A DNA stretch of 64,000 nt from Diphasiastrum complanatum (GCA_029204225.1 CM055100.1:55819278-55883277), one strand, 5' to 3'; shown: positions 1 to 13,084, counted from the stretch's first letter. A program made the numbers and translations. Notes: generated from the letters alone by a model not told the origin.

Positions 1-643
1 AAACCGCGTTGCAGCCAGGTTTGCAGCCAAGTGATGGAAAGATGCCAGAAATAACAAGGCATTGAAGGTCGGCCGACCTAGGGACCCCAACTATTCTCAC
101 AAAGCAGGTTAACAGGACTGCATATTAACATGTCATCAAACTGTCGTGACCATGTTATGTGGAGGCTTTTTGCAAAATGTCAGAGCTGAGGATATCTAGA
201 CCCGGAACGCCCTATGCATCATATCTATTGCTGATGCACTAAGACATGCACTAATTGGGAAGAATACTGAACCATCTAAAATCATAACAATCTGTACTAA
301 ACCATAGCAACTCACAACAAACCATCAAGAGGAACCATATTGAACCATTTGAAATCGGTCCGGGAAGCATAGGTATCCATTTCCTTTGATAGCAAGTTAT
401 GCCTTGCATTAAGGCTGTTAGTTGATCCTTGATAGGTTTTTCAGGCTTGCTCAACATGTTGGAAATTATTGAATTGGTGCCTATTGAGCACCTTAAGGGT
501 TGTCCATTGTCCATTATAGAAACTATAGCTTTGCAAGCAGGTAACTAGAACGCCAATCAGCAAACAGAATCCTCACAATACCCTTCAGTGTTTGTTAAGA
601 GTGGTTACTTTTACAGTGGGATGCTATCCAAACGATTCATCTT
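1..643. other. Intron 2 of the left SAM-PRXL2 paralogue, partly replaced by unknown sequence
   Basis: Read on the - strand, about 540-643 aligns with the start of intron 2 of the right-hand paralogue (55270-55370). Both carry the AACAAAC run after a GTAAAAGT-like stretch. Further left the similarity is lost. The only open frame there (complement 251-514) has no recognisable domain. The third exon of the gene is not seen here and should lie beyond the left edge, because intron 2 of the paralogue is 880 bp. Confidence 0.5.
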
Positions 644-765
644 AAACACCAGGAATGTTTGCTAAAAATGACATATAATGCTCCATAGAACAAATACATA
701 AAATAAACACCAGGAAAGTTTGCTAAAAATGACATATAATGCTCCATAGAACAAATACATAAAAG
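644..765. repeat. 61-bp tandem duplication in intron 2
   Basis: Two adjacent copies of a 61-bp unit begin at 644 and 705 with AAACACCAGGAA and differ at very few positions. The right-hand paralogue has one diverged copy of this segment at the same place (about 55230-55285). The duplication therefore arose only in the left copy, after the gene duplication. It lies just past the exon 2 splice donor. Confidence 0.8.
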
Positions 766-788
766 AGAAATTTGCGCAAGATACGAAC

Positions 789-2287
789 CCTGGTCGTCGA
801 ACGCAGAAAATGAGTGTGGGTCTTTTTGCCCATAATTCACCTGCCCTACTGGGGGGTGGAACCTTGAGGGTACCCAATGCCCAAGGATCCACACCTCTTT
901 TGTACTCTGGTGTGAGCTTTTGGATGGGAATTCTTTCGAGCACTGACAATGGAGTCACCTTATCAACAATTTCAGGAGGTTTCACAAGACCGCAAAGCCT
1001 AGGCATTGCTGGAGCTGCTGCAACAATTCCTTTCTGCGTAGAGAGTTCATTAACCTTTCCTCCTTGCTTTCCATCACTTGTCCCAGTTTTCAAAGTCTCA
1101 CCTGTGCTGTGGCTGAAAGCAGAGCTGTGGGAGGATGACGATGAATGATCTGGTGAAACAGCTCGATGAAGTGTTGTGTCTGCCAGACTGTCAAGTTGAC
1201 TAGGATTCTCGTTGCGCTTTGGTGTTCTAGGAACGTAGCCAGAACTAAATTCCTTCCCTTCATTGATTGAAGATGTTGACGCAACTGTTCTCTTCCTCTG
1301 ATGGACTGACACCATGGAGGGCGTGGCAGTTCCGCAAGCAGATGCCCGATCAACAAAGCGTGCCACATGACCTCTTTTCATGCCATATTGACTAGTTAGC
1401 AAGGAAGGGCTTATCTCAAGGAGCTTAGATAAAGGTTTCCCCGTAGCCTCCAGTTTATCAGCATATTCCATTAAAGACCGATCATGTAGGTAAGTTCGTA
1501 ATTCAAGTGCTTCCTGCGTTGCAATAAAATCAACGCTGATTATGAGCTTTGCTATAGCTTATGTAGGACATGTAGGCAACTAAGTACAAACTACGTCCCT
1601 TCGAATTTATATTTTGGCATCAAACAAATAGGTAGAAAATGTTTGAAGTTCGAAGAAATTTTGCATCTTCAATGTGAAACAGTTTCCAAGAGTTCACTGT
1701 GCATATCATGTTTGACCGCAAACATCATACTTTACTTGGGTTTCGCTTAGCTGCAAGTATGCTTCCTAATCAAAACCAGTTGTGAACACATTCTACAAAG
1801 CGAATGATTATTCAGAGGTGTTAGTAGAAAGAATCAACTCATTTCTGAAAGGGACGGTGGCAATATTCTTGACGTTCGTCAAAAAGGACGGCATGTCCTA
1901 AGGATTGTTAAGCACATCCCCCACCTATTTGCTCAAGTTAGAGGAACGTACTGTAATCAGAGGGACTTCTAAAACTAGGTCAAGAAAGAAAATATATGAT
2001 ATAAGGACAGACTTGAAAGTAGGATGGATCAACACTGTGTCTGTAATGAAGAGCAAACAAACTTTGATTTATGCGTCTTGATTCTACAAACCTCCTTTAA
2101 GTACAAATCAAATTAGAAGCTGCTAGCAGGTAATAAGCTTTTGTTGTTAAAGATCGTCGATAAGTAGTCCGTTGATATGTTGCAATCAGTCAATATCTGC
2201 TAAAATAAGATGATGACTGTCGTTCTGTTCGATCACGTCTATGAAGCCAGATCATAATAAACTACTTCAAATTTGCACTTGTAAAAG

Positions 2288-2363
<76 letters not shown>

Positions 2364-2554
2364 ACAGTAATGCGTTGCCAACCAGAGAAAAAGACACGCA
2401 CCCGCTGGTTCTGACTAAGTTCCAACTCTTCAATGTCTTCAGCACTCATCATCTTCAGAGTAGGCACATCATCCCATCCATTGGCCATCAGTGAAGCTAA
2501 TGCGTCTTTGAGTACTCCGTTTCCCACAAAATCATCTAACGAATAGGAACCCAT
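789..2554 (-). CDS. SAM-domain / PRXL2-like gene, left paralogue, 5' two exons (partial)
   Basis: Two exons are visible: complement(2366-2554), 63 codons from ATG, and complement(789-1513), 241 codons plus two bases. Exon 1 encodes a SAM-like segment (SLDDFVGNGVLKDAL, ending VRVFFSGW). Exon 2 encodes a second SAM-like helical region (LLTSQYGMKRGHVARFVDR), a Ser-rich linker and the lead-in to the redox domain (RPTLIFCVRRPG). The intron starts with GT at 2365 and its acceptor GCAG ends at 1514. The exon 2 donor is GG|GTTCGT at 788. The gene runs off the left edge, so the PRXL2 thioredoxin-fold domain with its CxxC must lie outside. Both exons are open with no stop or frameshift. They match the complete paralogue at 53364-63107 at roughly four residues in five by eye, with identical phases. 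The start is chosen because it aligns with the paralogue's first ATG; no shared ATG lies upstream. Confidence 0.8.
2290..2361. repeat. (CT)n microsatellite, intron 1 of left paralogue
   Basis: About 36 uninterrupted CT units. On the gene's strand this is (GA)n starting within a few bases of the exon 1 splice donor. The right paralogue has (GA)n at the same place (53553-53608), so the repeat predates the duplication. Confidence 0.95.
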
Positions 2555-2849
2555 GTCTGTTCTTTTTGACAAAAATTTGCGATAGCTGACAAGACTTAGG
2601 AAGCCAACTGACTAAAAATTGCTATATACGACTAGATCCAAGAAGCCAAATGACTTCCACACTGTCACAGAATGCTGAAAAGCACTAAAGCAGTAGATAT
2701 GTCATGTTGAGCCATGCCTAGTAGCAACTCAAGCGTGGATCATAGAAAATAGAAAAGAACGAAAACAAAAGCTATAACACCCCAACCGTTGAACCTTAAA
2801 CCTCTGCTTTTGGTCGGCAACGAAATCAAAAGCCTCTTTAAGGGTGGTA

Positions 2850-4060
2850 TGTGAAGGACCGAAAGCAAAAGCCCGCTAATTTTGTGCGACCCCGCTTATC
2901 TTGTCAATATTATGCTGATGGCAGAGAAGTTGAGCACTCCGCATTCGCATCTACAAACAAATGCGCCATGAGATTCGTGCTATTCGTTGAAATACACGCA
3001 GATAAATTCTGCAGAAAAAATACAAGAATGCTCTATTTGCAGAAATGAATACACACAAATGCTAGAGAGCAAAAACAAGACTTTTGTGCTCTGTTTGCTG
3101 AAACAGGTATAGACAAATTCTACAGTGCAAAACAAGAGTACTTTAAAGTTTTGAAAAACAAATCCTACAGAGTAAAAATAAGACCTCTGTAAAGCTTCTG
3201 ATAAATAAGTATCGACGTATCGACCAAACTAAAATCTATTACAACGTTACCATACGTGTGATAAATGATTTGTTTCTAAAGGTCCGTATACTTCCAAACT
3301 CCTTATCTTCAAACATTAAAATCTACAATAACCTGACCGTATTTCAAGCTATATAAACTTACAAATTTTTTCAGGTGCAAAATACTCAAAAATTGAGACC
3401 TACGATAACCGGACCGTATTCTCCAAGCTCTGTAGACATACAGACCTCTTCAGAGGAAAATTACTCAGAAATTGAAATTTACAGTAACGTCAACGTATTT
3501 CCCAAGCTGTGTACGTGTAAACTCACAGATTTCTTCAGATACAAATATACCTACGATGATATTACATGACCGTATTTTCAAAGCTCGATATAAGAACACA
3601 GATCTTCCAGAAGGATATTGTGACGGTATTTCCAGAGTTCCGTAAACTTCAAAAAAAATTGGAGGTGAAATTAAGATATACGGTAATGTCCACAGAAAGA
3701 ATAGCAGACTACAGAGAGATACGTGTCGGCAAATGATGCTCAGAGTTGCAAGAATGTATAAGGCGATTATAGACATAGACACGTCACACCGACAAGAATA
3801 GTTGAAGGCTCAAACTGTGCTGATGTTGATAATTGCTTTCAAAAAATCGATAGTGTCACGAGTCAATTGTTGAGATTGGCAGATCAACTACTAATTTTCA
3901 AAAGTTGTAGGTCCTAAAGCTGCTGTAAAGCTTCTGCAGGTCTTAAACTACGTACAGGATGTATCAAACCGAAATTGACGATAATGTGACCATGTTTTAC
4001 ATGATAAATAATGTGTTTTTAAGCTCGTTTTAGTCATAATCTTCACAATCAAGGGTTGTA
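2850..4060. repeat. Degenerate minisatellite array in 5' flank of left paralogue
   Basis: Read on the - strand, a diverged module recurs at irregular 70-110 bp spacing. It has the words CTCTGAAGA, then GTNTACAGAGCTT, then ATACGGTAACGTTATCGTAGA. Examples lie near 3385, 3455 and 3560. The part nearer the gene (2990-3160) carries a related CTCTGTAGNATTTG word. The same module family lies upstream of the right paralogue (51690-52690). No coding function is evident. It could be an untranslated leader or promoter region. Confidence 0.6.
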
Positions 4061-4375
4061 TGAACTTGTATCGTACGTTTTACCGTGTTGGGCAGGTTCG
4101 ATCAGCTTGGCTCGAAAACCTTTGACGAGCACTGGTGTTGAATGCCGAGGAAACGATTCAAGATTCAAGAACACGGCGCACGCCACAGCAGCCACACCGA
4201 CGAAGCTTCTCAGTATCTTTATGACTCCGACAGACTTCCTTCCTTCCAGAAACAAATAAAGAAAGAAAGATGAACTGACACGGCATATCGATGGTGGAGC
4301 CTGTTCAGATTGTGGCTTCCTCACTTCCGCCATCGCAGACTGATCTCCTGCTGCAGCGACTGACGAGGCTGCCAT
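4049..4375 (-). CDS. Hypothetical 108-aa ORF with a hydrophobic segment
   Basis: An ATG-started frame of 108 codons with an Ala/Ser-rich start, a hydrophobic stretch around residues 35-70 (SFFLYLFLEG, then VGVAAVACAVFLNLE) and a polar end. A plausible splice donor (CACG|GTAAAAC) lies inside the 3' end. It could thus be an upstream first exon of the left SAM-PRXL2 gene or of an unrelated small membrane protein. No convincing counterpart was found upstream of the right paralogue, which argues against an essential exon. Family not recognised. Confidence 0.3.
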   Translation of the reverse strand: MAASSVAAAGDQSAMAEVRKPQSEQAPPSICRVSSSFFLYLFLEGRKSVGVIKILRSFVGVAAVACAVFLNLESFPRHSTPVLVKGFRAKLIEPAQHGKTYDTSSYNP

Positions 4376-4399
4376 AAAAGCTCTATCGTCACCTACGAC

Positions 4400-5690
4400 T
4401 CTTGTAATAAGTGGCTAGTTGGTAACTAGTGAGTTGCTAAGAACTTCCTCTCCTATCCATAAGATCACGAGTTCGACTCCACTCCGCCTCAAAAATCAAA
4501 AGAAGAGTTAGGCCTCGCATGTATCATGGATTATATTGACCTCATGCAAGCTAATGCCACGTCGGATTCCCCTTTTTATAACACATGTATATCTGACACA
4601 TATGTGAGACTTTATTTTTATAGGAGGCAAGAATATAACAAAATCTTTGTCGGGTCATTTCTCGGCCTTGCCTTACAAAAGCGCTCCTATTTGTGGGGAG
4701 GACCTCATGCAAGGCCCTTACGTAGAGACTCCATGTGGGGAGGTCCTCATCTAAGACAATGCTTCCGTAGAGACAATGCTACATGGGGCCATTCTAAGAT
4801 CTTTCTACATTCACCAATATTGTCATTGGATTGATTTTATGCGTTTTTTGGGCCCTATATTATTTTACGGAATATAGGGCCTCAAACTTTTTCTTTGTTT
4901 TTTTATTTTCAAATTGCATGTGAATTGTTGCAAGAGAGAGACAGAGAGTTGTGTGTATATATATATATATATATATACTAATAAAGAGTGCCCGTCGTTG
5001 ACCGGCAATGGAGGCCGATCTAGGTGGCGGCTGATGATTTGGATGATGGCCGATGATTCGGAAATCCTTCTGTTTGGTCGGAAAAGTTCGATCCTTAATT
5101 CGATCCTTCGGAAAAACTCGGGTCTTTGGAAAAATTCGAGTTGACAGTACAAAGGGTGTGTGTGTGTGTGTGTGTGTGTCTATATGAGTGTGCATGTGCA
5201 TTGATCCAAAACCCGACGGCGAGCGGCTGAAGGTCAAAGGTGGCGGGGACAATGTCTATATATATGTGTAGATGTGTATATGTACATTTATGTATGTATT
5301 TTTTCTTGTGTGTGCATGTATGTGGATATGCCCGTCGTTGATAGAAGGCCGGTGATCTAGGTGACGGCCGGTGATTTGGATGACGACCGAGGGTTTAGGA
5401 GAAAAGTCGATGGTCGCGTGGCCTATGTATGTGTGTGTATGTACGTGAGTGCATGTGTTTATGTATGTGTGTGTATGTACATGAGTGCATGTATTTATGT
5501 ATGTGTGTGTATTCATGAGAGTGCATATATCTATGCATGCGTGTATATATGAGTGAGAGTGTGCACGCGTGATGTGTCTGTACATGCATGTGCATGTGCA
5601 ATGTGTACATGTATGCGTATGTGTGAAAATGTGTGTACATGTATGTGTATGTGTGAGAATGTACGTACATTTCATAAGACCATGCTCTGA
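4400..5690. repeat. Simple-repeat region with a duplicated ~70-bp segment
   Basis: There is no gene here. It contains (TA)n near 4956-4977, (GT)n near 5154-5180, and a cryptically simple TGTG/TATG tract at 5405-5670 with a ~37-bp unit (TATGTATGTGTGTGTATGTA and flank) repeated about three times. A segment starting GCCCGTCGTTGA occurs twice (about 4990-5060 and 5331-5398), each time followed by GGCCG and GATTTGGATGA words. Near 4690-4790 a GGGGAGG-CCTCAT module is also duplicated. Long frames through these tracts are repeat artefacts. Confidence 0.7.
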
Positions 5691-5889
5691 ATTTCAAAAT
5701 TTAAATATGTGGTGTATAATCACATGCAATGCAAACTTCAAAAGATTAGCCACTTTGAGCTATTTATGCGCACAAACATGTAAAGCCATTTTATGTGTAG
5801 AATACATGTAAAACCACATATTCACTATGAAAATGTGTGAAAGATGCATTTGTATGGGTACAATATTGAGTTAAGTGCAAATCAATCAA

Positions 5890-8800
5890 GAAAGGAAGAC
5901 ATTCCACACACACAAAATTTTAAAAAGCGAATATATTATATTTTTATTATCAGTAATATCTACAACCAATACTGCTCTATAAATGTATGTTAGATTTGTA
6001 CCAACAAATCCACATCTAATAACATATGGTGTCATCGTGGAATCAAATATCTGATGTCTTGTAAATCCTTTAAAAATTTCGCGTACAGCTGCAACAACCA
6101 AATAATTGTGCAGATGTGTTTGCCATCGCGCAAAACAAACCACTCCATAAAGCCTCGCACGAACGTTCCGGCTGCCTGCACGTGCGACTCCACATCAAGA
6201 ACAGCTCTGTCTACGAAAGCCTAACTCACAAAAATGGTCTCGCACGTTATTGGCTGTCCCAACTCGTGCGCATAATTCTCAATTAAATGTGGCTCTATGC
6301 TCCTCCAGAGTTCCAACAGGTCAAAAGGGGCACATGTCAAAAGAAGCACAGTGATCATGAGACAAAGCTGCGATGGAGTGCCACATGACACTGCCTCGTG
6401 CAAGCAGCTACTCCACTCATTCACGTCATTTATCAGAAGTCTATGTCTGCAAGCATCTCTGAACGACTGAAACAACTCACCATCAGCCGTGCGCAAGTCT
6501 TCAAAGCTGGTTGCACCTCTGACATGAGCCAAAAGAACTCGCATATAGAATCTCTCCTGTACAAAATACATGCGACCAATGGTAGGGGTCGTCGGCATGT
6601 CGATTCGACGGATCCACCTACGCGTTCTCCTGTTTTACCAATATTGCCTCGGCAAGTCCTAGTACAACAACTCTCGAGCCTCTGAATCACCACTTCTGTT
6701 CAGCTCAAAGAATGCTGTCAAAGTGGTACCTCCTAAACGCCCATCTACGACCTTCTCTAAATTCACTCCGTCAGTGAAGTACACCAATTCCTATCCAAGG
6801 AGATGAACTGCCAGTCGGGTCACCACAGGCTTATGAGCACCCATAGAAAGCCCCAACAATCGCCAACATGACTCATTGGTTGAGAAGTATCGAGCATTAA
6901 GAAATTGTTCTATCTCATCCACCCGTCCTGATGTCTGACCACCGCCCTCTACAGCCCCTGCCGTAATCATTTCAGGTCCCTTGTACACGTACTTGTACAG
7001 ATAATTCACACTATGTATATGTACACATACCTCCACAGTCAAGTGCCACTGAAAATGTAGTGTCATGTTGTACGGTACAACTCACCTATTCTCTAAATCT
7101 ACTCCATGTGAATGCACCGTCACTCCGTTCTCCCTCTGCCTATACGAAACATACCCCTTCACCACTAATGTTTCATCAAGGAAATTTCTTGAGTAGTTCT
7201 TCGAGCATTTTCCATCCTTCATGCACTGGTCATTTGGAAAAGATGTTCTGCATGGACCGTGCATCATAGATCTCGTCACTATCTCATACAACTCCAGATC
7301 TTCCTCCTTCACATGAATCTCTGCACACACAATACGATTGTAATCCCCAACGGTGATGGGTTTGCTCCGCTCCTCCAATATAATCAATAGGTGGGCATGA
7401 GGCAATCCTCTCTTTTGGAATTCCACGACATGTAACCTCCCTATAATGCGCCCAAAAATATCATCGTTCTTCAGCAGGTATGAAGCTTCATGCTAAAAAC
7501 CCTCAATACCAAATCAGGCCTATCTGCAGCTTTCTGCTAGAATAGCAACTCTCTCCTAACCTCGAACCAATTTGGGTTCACCGTCATCGTGATAAACAAA
7601 TCGGGAGAACCCAACTCCCTAACCACGGCCATAGCATCTTGGTATTGCTGATGCATATGACCCGGTGAACCGATGTAAGAAGATGGAAGCACTACTCGCG
7701 TTCCTATGTCACTAGCCGAATGAGCTCCCAAGGCATCAACAATACCACTACGAATCTCTATACGAAAATTGTGCTGATTATTGTAGTAGTAGTTCATGTT
7801 ATTCTGCACCATCTTTGCCATCATGTCACACATGTACTCTTGCAGCAGCCTTCCACCCAAATGAATCGGTGAAACATTTTCTGCACAAACCTATAAATGA
7901 TAGCAATAGAACTCTCGAACGGTGACAGCTTTGTGACCACCCTCTAAATGCTCTTCAAAGGCATCAGAAAGTGCACCGTTATGGACATCATCATCGGCAC
8001 GTGTCTCATTTCTGATGTGCACATGTGGGATTCCTGGATACCACCCATCGGTCCCAAATGGAAATTAAAGTAAATAATGCAATGCATCTTATGACGAATG
8101 ATCTTGTGTGATGAACTGCAAACCATCCTGAATGGAATGCAGTATGATGTCACGCATTCTATCACTCGAGGTCTCGTCTAAAGGCATAAGCATCGCAATT
8201 TCATTGTTCGTGGGAGCATTGAATTGTCTGCTCACTCTACTCTACGAACAACTCGATACTATGTAGAGATGAATATCCTTTGTGACGTTCTCCTGCATGA
8301 TCCACGCAATGTTTTTAAAATGTTGCGCAAATGGACTCACATCCACCATCATGCTTTGTAAAATAGAGAGAACATCACGACTAAGCTCAGGGTTCAGAGA
8401 TAATCTCTAATCCACCTGCAAATCATCACCATCCATGAAGTAAATCTGCGAAAAGGAAGGCCTATCTGATGGCAACAAACCACCAATGTGATGGTACAAC
8501 TGCGCAGACACTCGAAACATGTATGTGCCATCTATGGAGTTGGAGATGGATCTATCCAAATTCACCCCAAGAGGTGCGAATGCCAATGAGTTATTGTAAC
8601 CCCAAATTCTTCCTAAAATGAGCTCCCAAATCATCGGAGGACATGTACAAATGAAATAGCTCAGAAGGCGGCGATGGCATCAAAGGCAAATGCACCTTGC
8701 CTTTCATGCAACAGAAACGATTATCCTTATTGATTTCCATCGCAAGGCCAAACAACAATCACATGCAAACTCCATCCATCCCAAATCATGATGGGATGGA

Positions 8801-9115
8801 GTCAGGAGCGATCTGCCCACCTCAAATAACTTGCCAACCCTATCTAGAGCTCTCCTCTTCGCCTGAAATCTATGCCCCCGTCATCTAGCTCTAGTTGATC
8901 TAGACTCTGCCTCTGGAGTCCTATATGACGGGTGATTATGCACCTTCTCGGGCATAACACATCGTGCCAGACCACCCCTACCTAAGAATCTCCTCTTTGC
9001 ACCGTATCTACACCTCAAACTTTTAGTCCTAGCTGATCTAGACTCGGCCTCAGGTGTCCTATATGAAGGGTGGTTACACACCTCCTCGGACATATTCGAC
9101 TCTACAAAAGTCAAG
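5890..9115 (-). mobile_element. Helitron relic: Rep (HUH/Y2) region without helicase
   Basis: Broken frames on the - strand read, in order, as the N-terminal half of a plant Helitron Rep/Hel protein. They are a CCMKGKVHLPL-like start (about 8720-8690), a segment with YMFRVSAQLYHHIGGLLP (8634-8407), a LGGRLLQEYMCDMM and GSPDLFITMTVNP segment (7860-7537), EFQKRGLPHAHLLI containing the HUH motif HAH (7426-7082), the Y2 motif YLYKYVYKG (about 7003-6977), and HVRGATSFEDLRT (6598-6221). The last normally precedes the helicase. Several stops and frameshifts separate these pieces. Left of about 5890 no Walker A GKT or other helicase motif is seen, so the element is truncated and inactive. The CTRR hairpin end was not found. 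Confidence 0.85.
8885..9110. repeat. Internal direct duplication at the 5' end of the Helitron reading frame
   Basis: On the - strand, the frame complement(8881-9135) contains the peptide HPSYRTPEAESRS twice, about 140 bp apart. A roughly 70-bp direct DNA repeat underlies it. It lies at the start of the Helitron coding region or just upstream of it. Confidence 0.6.
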
Positions 9116-9480
9116 TCTGCACCAAATCCAAACAAATAATTAAATAGAGTCTACTAATGTGTGTGAGATCACTATTTTCATTGTTCTTCTGACTTGAATA
9201 TCTTCTTTACATGAATTTTGGCCAGCATGCGAGCTAGCCAACATGAGAAGCTCTGGCCAGCACACGGGCTTGAAACGTTGTCTTGTGTTGAAGCCCTTCA
9301 ACTGAGCTTTGCATATAGAATAAGCCATTGCAAGTCTTCTATAGCTTATCAAGAAGTCTCATGGAAAGATACAATGAAGTTGGTTATTAATTGTGCTTTA
9401 TGAGCAAGGGGTAAAGTGTAGATGATACTCTTGGCAGTAAGGAGAAGGCATCAACATGCAAGCCACCGAGGTACTAAACT

Positions 9481-9690
<210 letters not shown>

Positions 9691-9699
9691 TCCGTTGTC

Positions 9700-12200
9700 A
9701 GGAATGTCCTGATTTCAGAACGACAGTTTCGGAACCATGAGGGGTCGGAAATGCAACTTAGTTTACGATAAAGATCCTCTACTTGGAAAAAGGCTACAGT
9801 CAGATGAATTCTCCTCAAAAATCATGTTGTTGGTCAGCGCTCAAATTCTAACTCGTCCACTCAACTGTCACATAGGTGATCTCTGAAGGTTTGTAGTTTG
9901 CTCAGTGCTGAAACTTTAGTAGTAATGAGTCTTAGACATGTGATTGACGTCAATTGGGTTGGCTCATGTATGCATGCATTGGAGGCAGTTGTAGATTATT
10001 GTGCTTCTGCAATCAGCATGCATATACTAAATGACAAAATGATAAGTTCAAAACATGAGTGGATCCGTGCTAAAACTATTTCAGAACTGAGGCTTAGGAT
10101 TAGCATGTAATTGGAATCAATCCTCAATCTGAAGTAAACATGTGGGTGGTTGATTTAGTCCTTGAAAATGTTGGATGGCTCGTTGATAGTCACAGGCAGA
10201 AAATTTGCAACAATATCGCGGTTGTAAACGATGTGTAAAATTCGATGCTCTACAGTACGTGTTGGATAATCATGTGAATTGTAGAGCATCACATGATTAT
10301 CGACACATGATTATTGACACATGATTAATATCGGTCATCATCATGATGAAATTTAAGGAATAACAATGTAAGAATCTGGCATAGGTTCAAGAGTGTATAA
10401 TGTTGGATTTATCTCCTCTACTCTCCTAAATTCCATTTTAATCTGCCTCCATTCATGCTGTATTTTTACTCACGTTGTTGCACAGTCGACATATTTACAT
10501 GTAAAATAAGACAAACGAATAAAATGTGACGTTGTGTTTTTACACATGTTTTGTGACAGGCGAAAAAGATGACACTGCCTTGCAAAATGCCAAAGGTGCC
10601 CTAGGAAAAGCGAAGGCACCCTGTAAATCAAATCCTAAGGCATTTCGTCAGAGTGACGCATTTTTTGCATCTTCACCAACGTTCACTTTAGCAAAGGATG
10701 ACATTGCAGCCTTTTCACGCTCATCTCATACAACTGTGCTAACAGATTTGACAACGACAACAGCCACCCACGATCTCCTACAGACAACACATCCACTTTG
10801 TACTTTCTTCATCTGCACACCTGTAACATTGTGTATATATATTGAATACCATTTGTGTATTCAGATTGATCTAAGAGATTGAAGATCAAGTGTGTGTACA
10901 AATAATAGCATCAGAAGCTTATCAGAGATAGATGAAGTAGATGCCTTGCGCATTGATTCTTTATTTGTCAGTAATAGGTTCATTCCTTTACAGATTGAAT
11001 TAGCTTTGTAAAGCACGTGGTTTCATCCGCTATTGTCTTGTGCTCTATTGCATTATTGACATGTATATTTTGCTATACTTAATCTGATAACAGCTCTTTT
11101 GTTCTGCGTTCAGATTTGTGTCAATATTGCTATGTTTTTTGTTCATTCTGTCTGACTTTCTTGTTGCTCAATCTGGTAATCTGTTTTTTAGCGAGTTATT
11201 ATTAGTCTAGTTGTTGATGACTAATATTTAGTCTTGTCTTTCGCAATCATTCGCGATTGATTATCAGTCGAGCTCAGTCTAGCTTGTCACGAATGTTTCG
11301 CAACAAATAATTTGTCTAGCTGTTCGCGACAAATTATTCTTTTGGTGTTTCATTAATGTTTGGCTACATAATCAGAACGACCGTGATTTCTATCACTAAT
11401 GTTCTGTTCATTTCTGATAGGTGTAGTCATGCTTAGGGAAAGAGTAATATAGCTCATTCCGAACACTTTTTGTTCGAGTTCATTTGTTGTTTGAGTTTCG
11501 AGTTCGCTTTCTTTTCGTGTTCGTTTTCTTTTCGAGCTATTTTCGTTTCTCACACATGACACACCCTCTTTCTCCAACATATAAGACATACTTTAACATA
11601 TGTGTTTTGTTACTTTTTAATTGCTATTAAGATTCACCAGCTACGTGTAACAACATAGCCATGACTGAAAGATCTTTTTAGCTTTTCCATGATAGATGTA
11701 AGCTATCACGAAGTTTCTATCAAAGGTGACATATTCAAGATATTAATTGAAAATTTTTCTTGTTTACAATTTAAATTACAAATATTTGTTTTTTTTTTTT
11801 TCATTTTTTAACATGCATGAAATGACCCTTTACCTTGAACCCTAAACCCTTATTATATATTGCGTTAACACTAAGAAACAAAATGACAAAGTATTTCATT
11901 TTTCAATTATATTCGAGATCAATCAAAAGATCATTTATCAATCTCACTATAAAGTAATCTAGCAAAATGCAGTTATAGAATATTAAAAAATTAGCAAGCT
12001 TTCATCCAACGAAAGTGCAGGAGAAAAACATAGAAATGTTATACGCTAAAAGCCATTATCTTTTAGCAGAGATACTATGTTTGTCTGTGAATCAAATAGC
12101 CAAAATCCTTGGTTTATGCTTGCCATGACACCTCTCTGATGCTTGATTATTCACCTTCACATCCACCTTCATTTTGTTCACATGGATCCGATACCTTTAT
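9700..12200. other. Stretch without recognisable genes
   Basis: No frame here has recognisable protein similarity. A short direct repeat of CACATGATTAT with a GA(C) tail occurs three times near 10288-10330. 10780-11100 and 11200-11560 are AT-rich with repeated TTCGCGA / TTTCG words that look like decayed LTR sequence, but no LTR pair could be assigned. The 118-codon frame at 10526-10882 is of uncertain reality. Confidence 0.5.
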
Positions 12201-12205
12201 GACTG

Positions 12206-12311
<106 letters not shown>

Positions 12312-12328
12312 TGTGTATGTACGTATCT

Positions 12329-13083
12329 ATCTTCTTCCTATTTTGTAGCTAGCCTCCGATTGAGGAGCTTTTTCTTCCATTTGCGCACAGCTACTTAACC
12401 AACGTGCTTATTTTGAGAAAAAAGAGTGGTGGAAGGATGATGATGCCGGAGGCAGAGAAAGAGAGAATTGCATAGTTTGCAGTGGCAGAAAAAACGATTT
12501 TATAGCTGAAGGTTGAAGGAAGTGAAGAGAGAGCATACACTCCTCTGGTGAGGTTGAAGTCTGAGGATATGTACAAAGAGCAGAGCTTGTCCCAAAGGGT
12601 GACATCCACACAGAATAATTGATGATCACTCATTAATTAACCCCTGTCTGCCAGCCTGCCAGAGAGAGCTATCTTCCATTCTACAACTCTATTCGCCCCT
12701 CCCTCTAGTCTCTTTGTCTGCTTTAGAACACAATCGCTCTCACATTCCAGAGAGAGTGAATGAGTGAGTGAGATAGAGAGAGAGAGAGAGAGTGAGCAAG
12801 AGCATGTATGTATGTACGTATCTATCTTCCTCCTATTTTGTAGCTGGCCTCCGACTGAGGGGCTTTTGCTTCCATCTTTGCACAACTACTTAACAAACGT
12901 GCATGTTTTTAGAAAAGGAGTGGTGGAAGGATGATGTCGGAGGCAGAGAAAGAGAGAATTGCATAGTTTGCAGTGGTAGAAAAACATTTTTGCAGCTGAA
13001 GGTTGAAGGAAGGGAAGAGAGATCATACACTCCTCTGGCTGAGGCTGAAGTCTGAGGATATGTACAAAGTGTGGTACTTGTGG
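12329..13083. repeat. Tandem duplication of a ~260-bp segment
   Basis: A segment at about 12329-12590 (CCTATTTTGTAGCT, later GCAGAGAAAGAGAGAATTGC, ending GAGGATATGTACAAAG) recurs at about 12826-13073 with around 90% identity by eye. The offset is close to 500 bp. Each copy is preceded by a GA-rich tract and GTATGTACGTATCTATCTTC. No coding capacity is evident. Confidence 0.85.

Positions 13084-13084
<1 letters not shown>

Noticed and set aside
4860-5697. Overlapping frames rich in THTH, YIYIYI and CVCM
   Set aside because: They are translations of TA, TG and cryptic simple repeats on both strands, with no non-repeat coding signal.
10526-10882. 118-codon frame as a small gene
   Set aside because: No domain, low-complexity Thr/Ala composition, and surroundings look like decayed LTR sequence.
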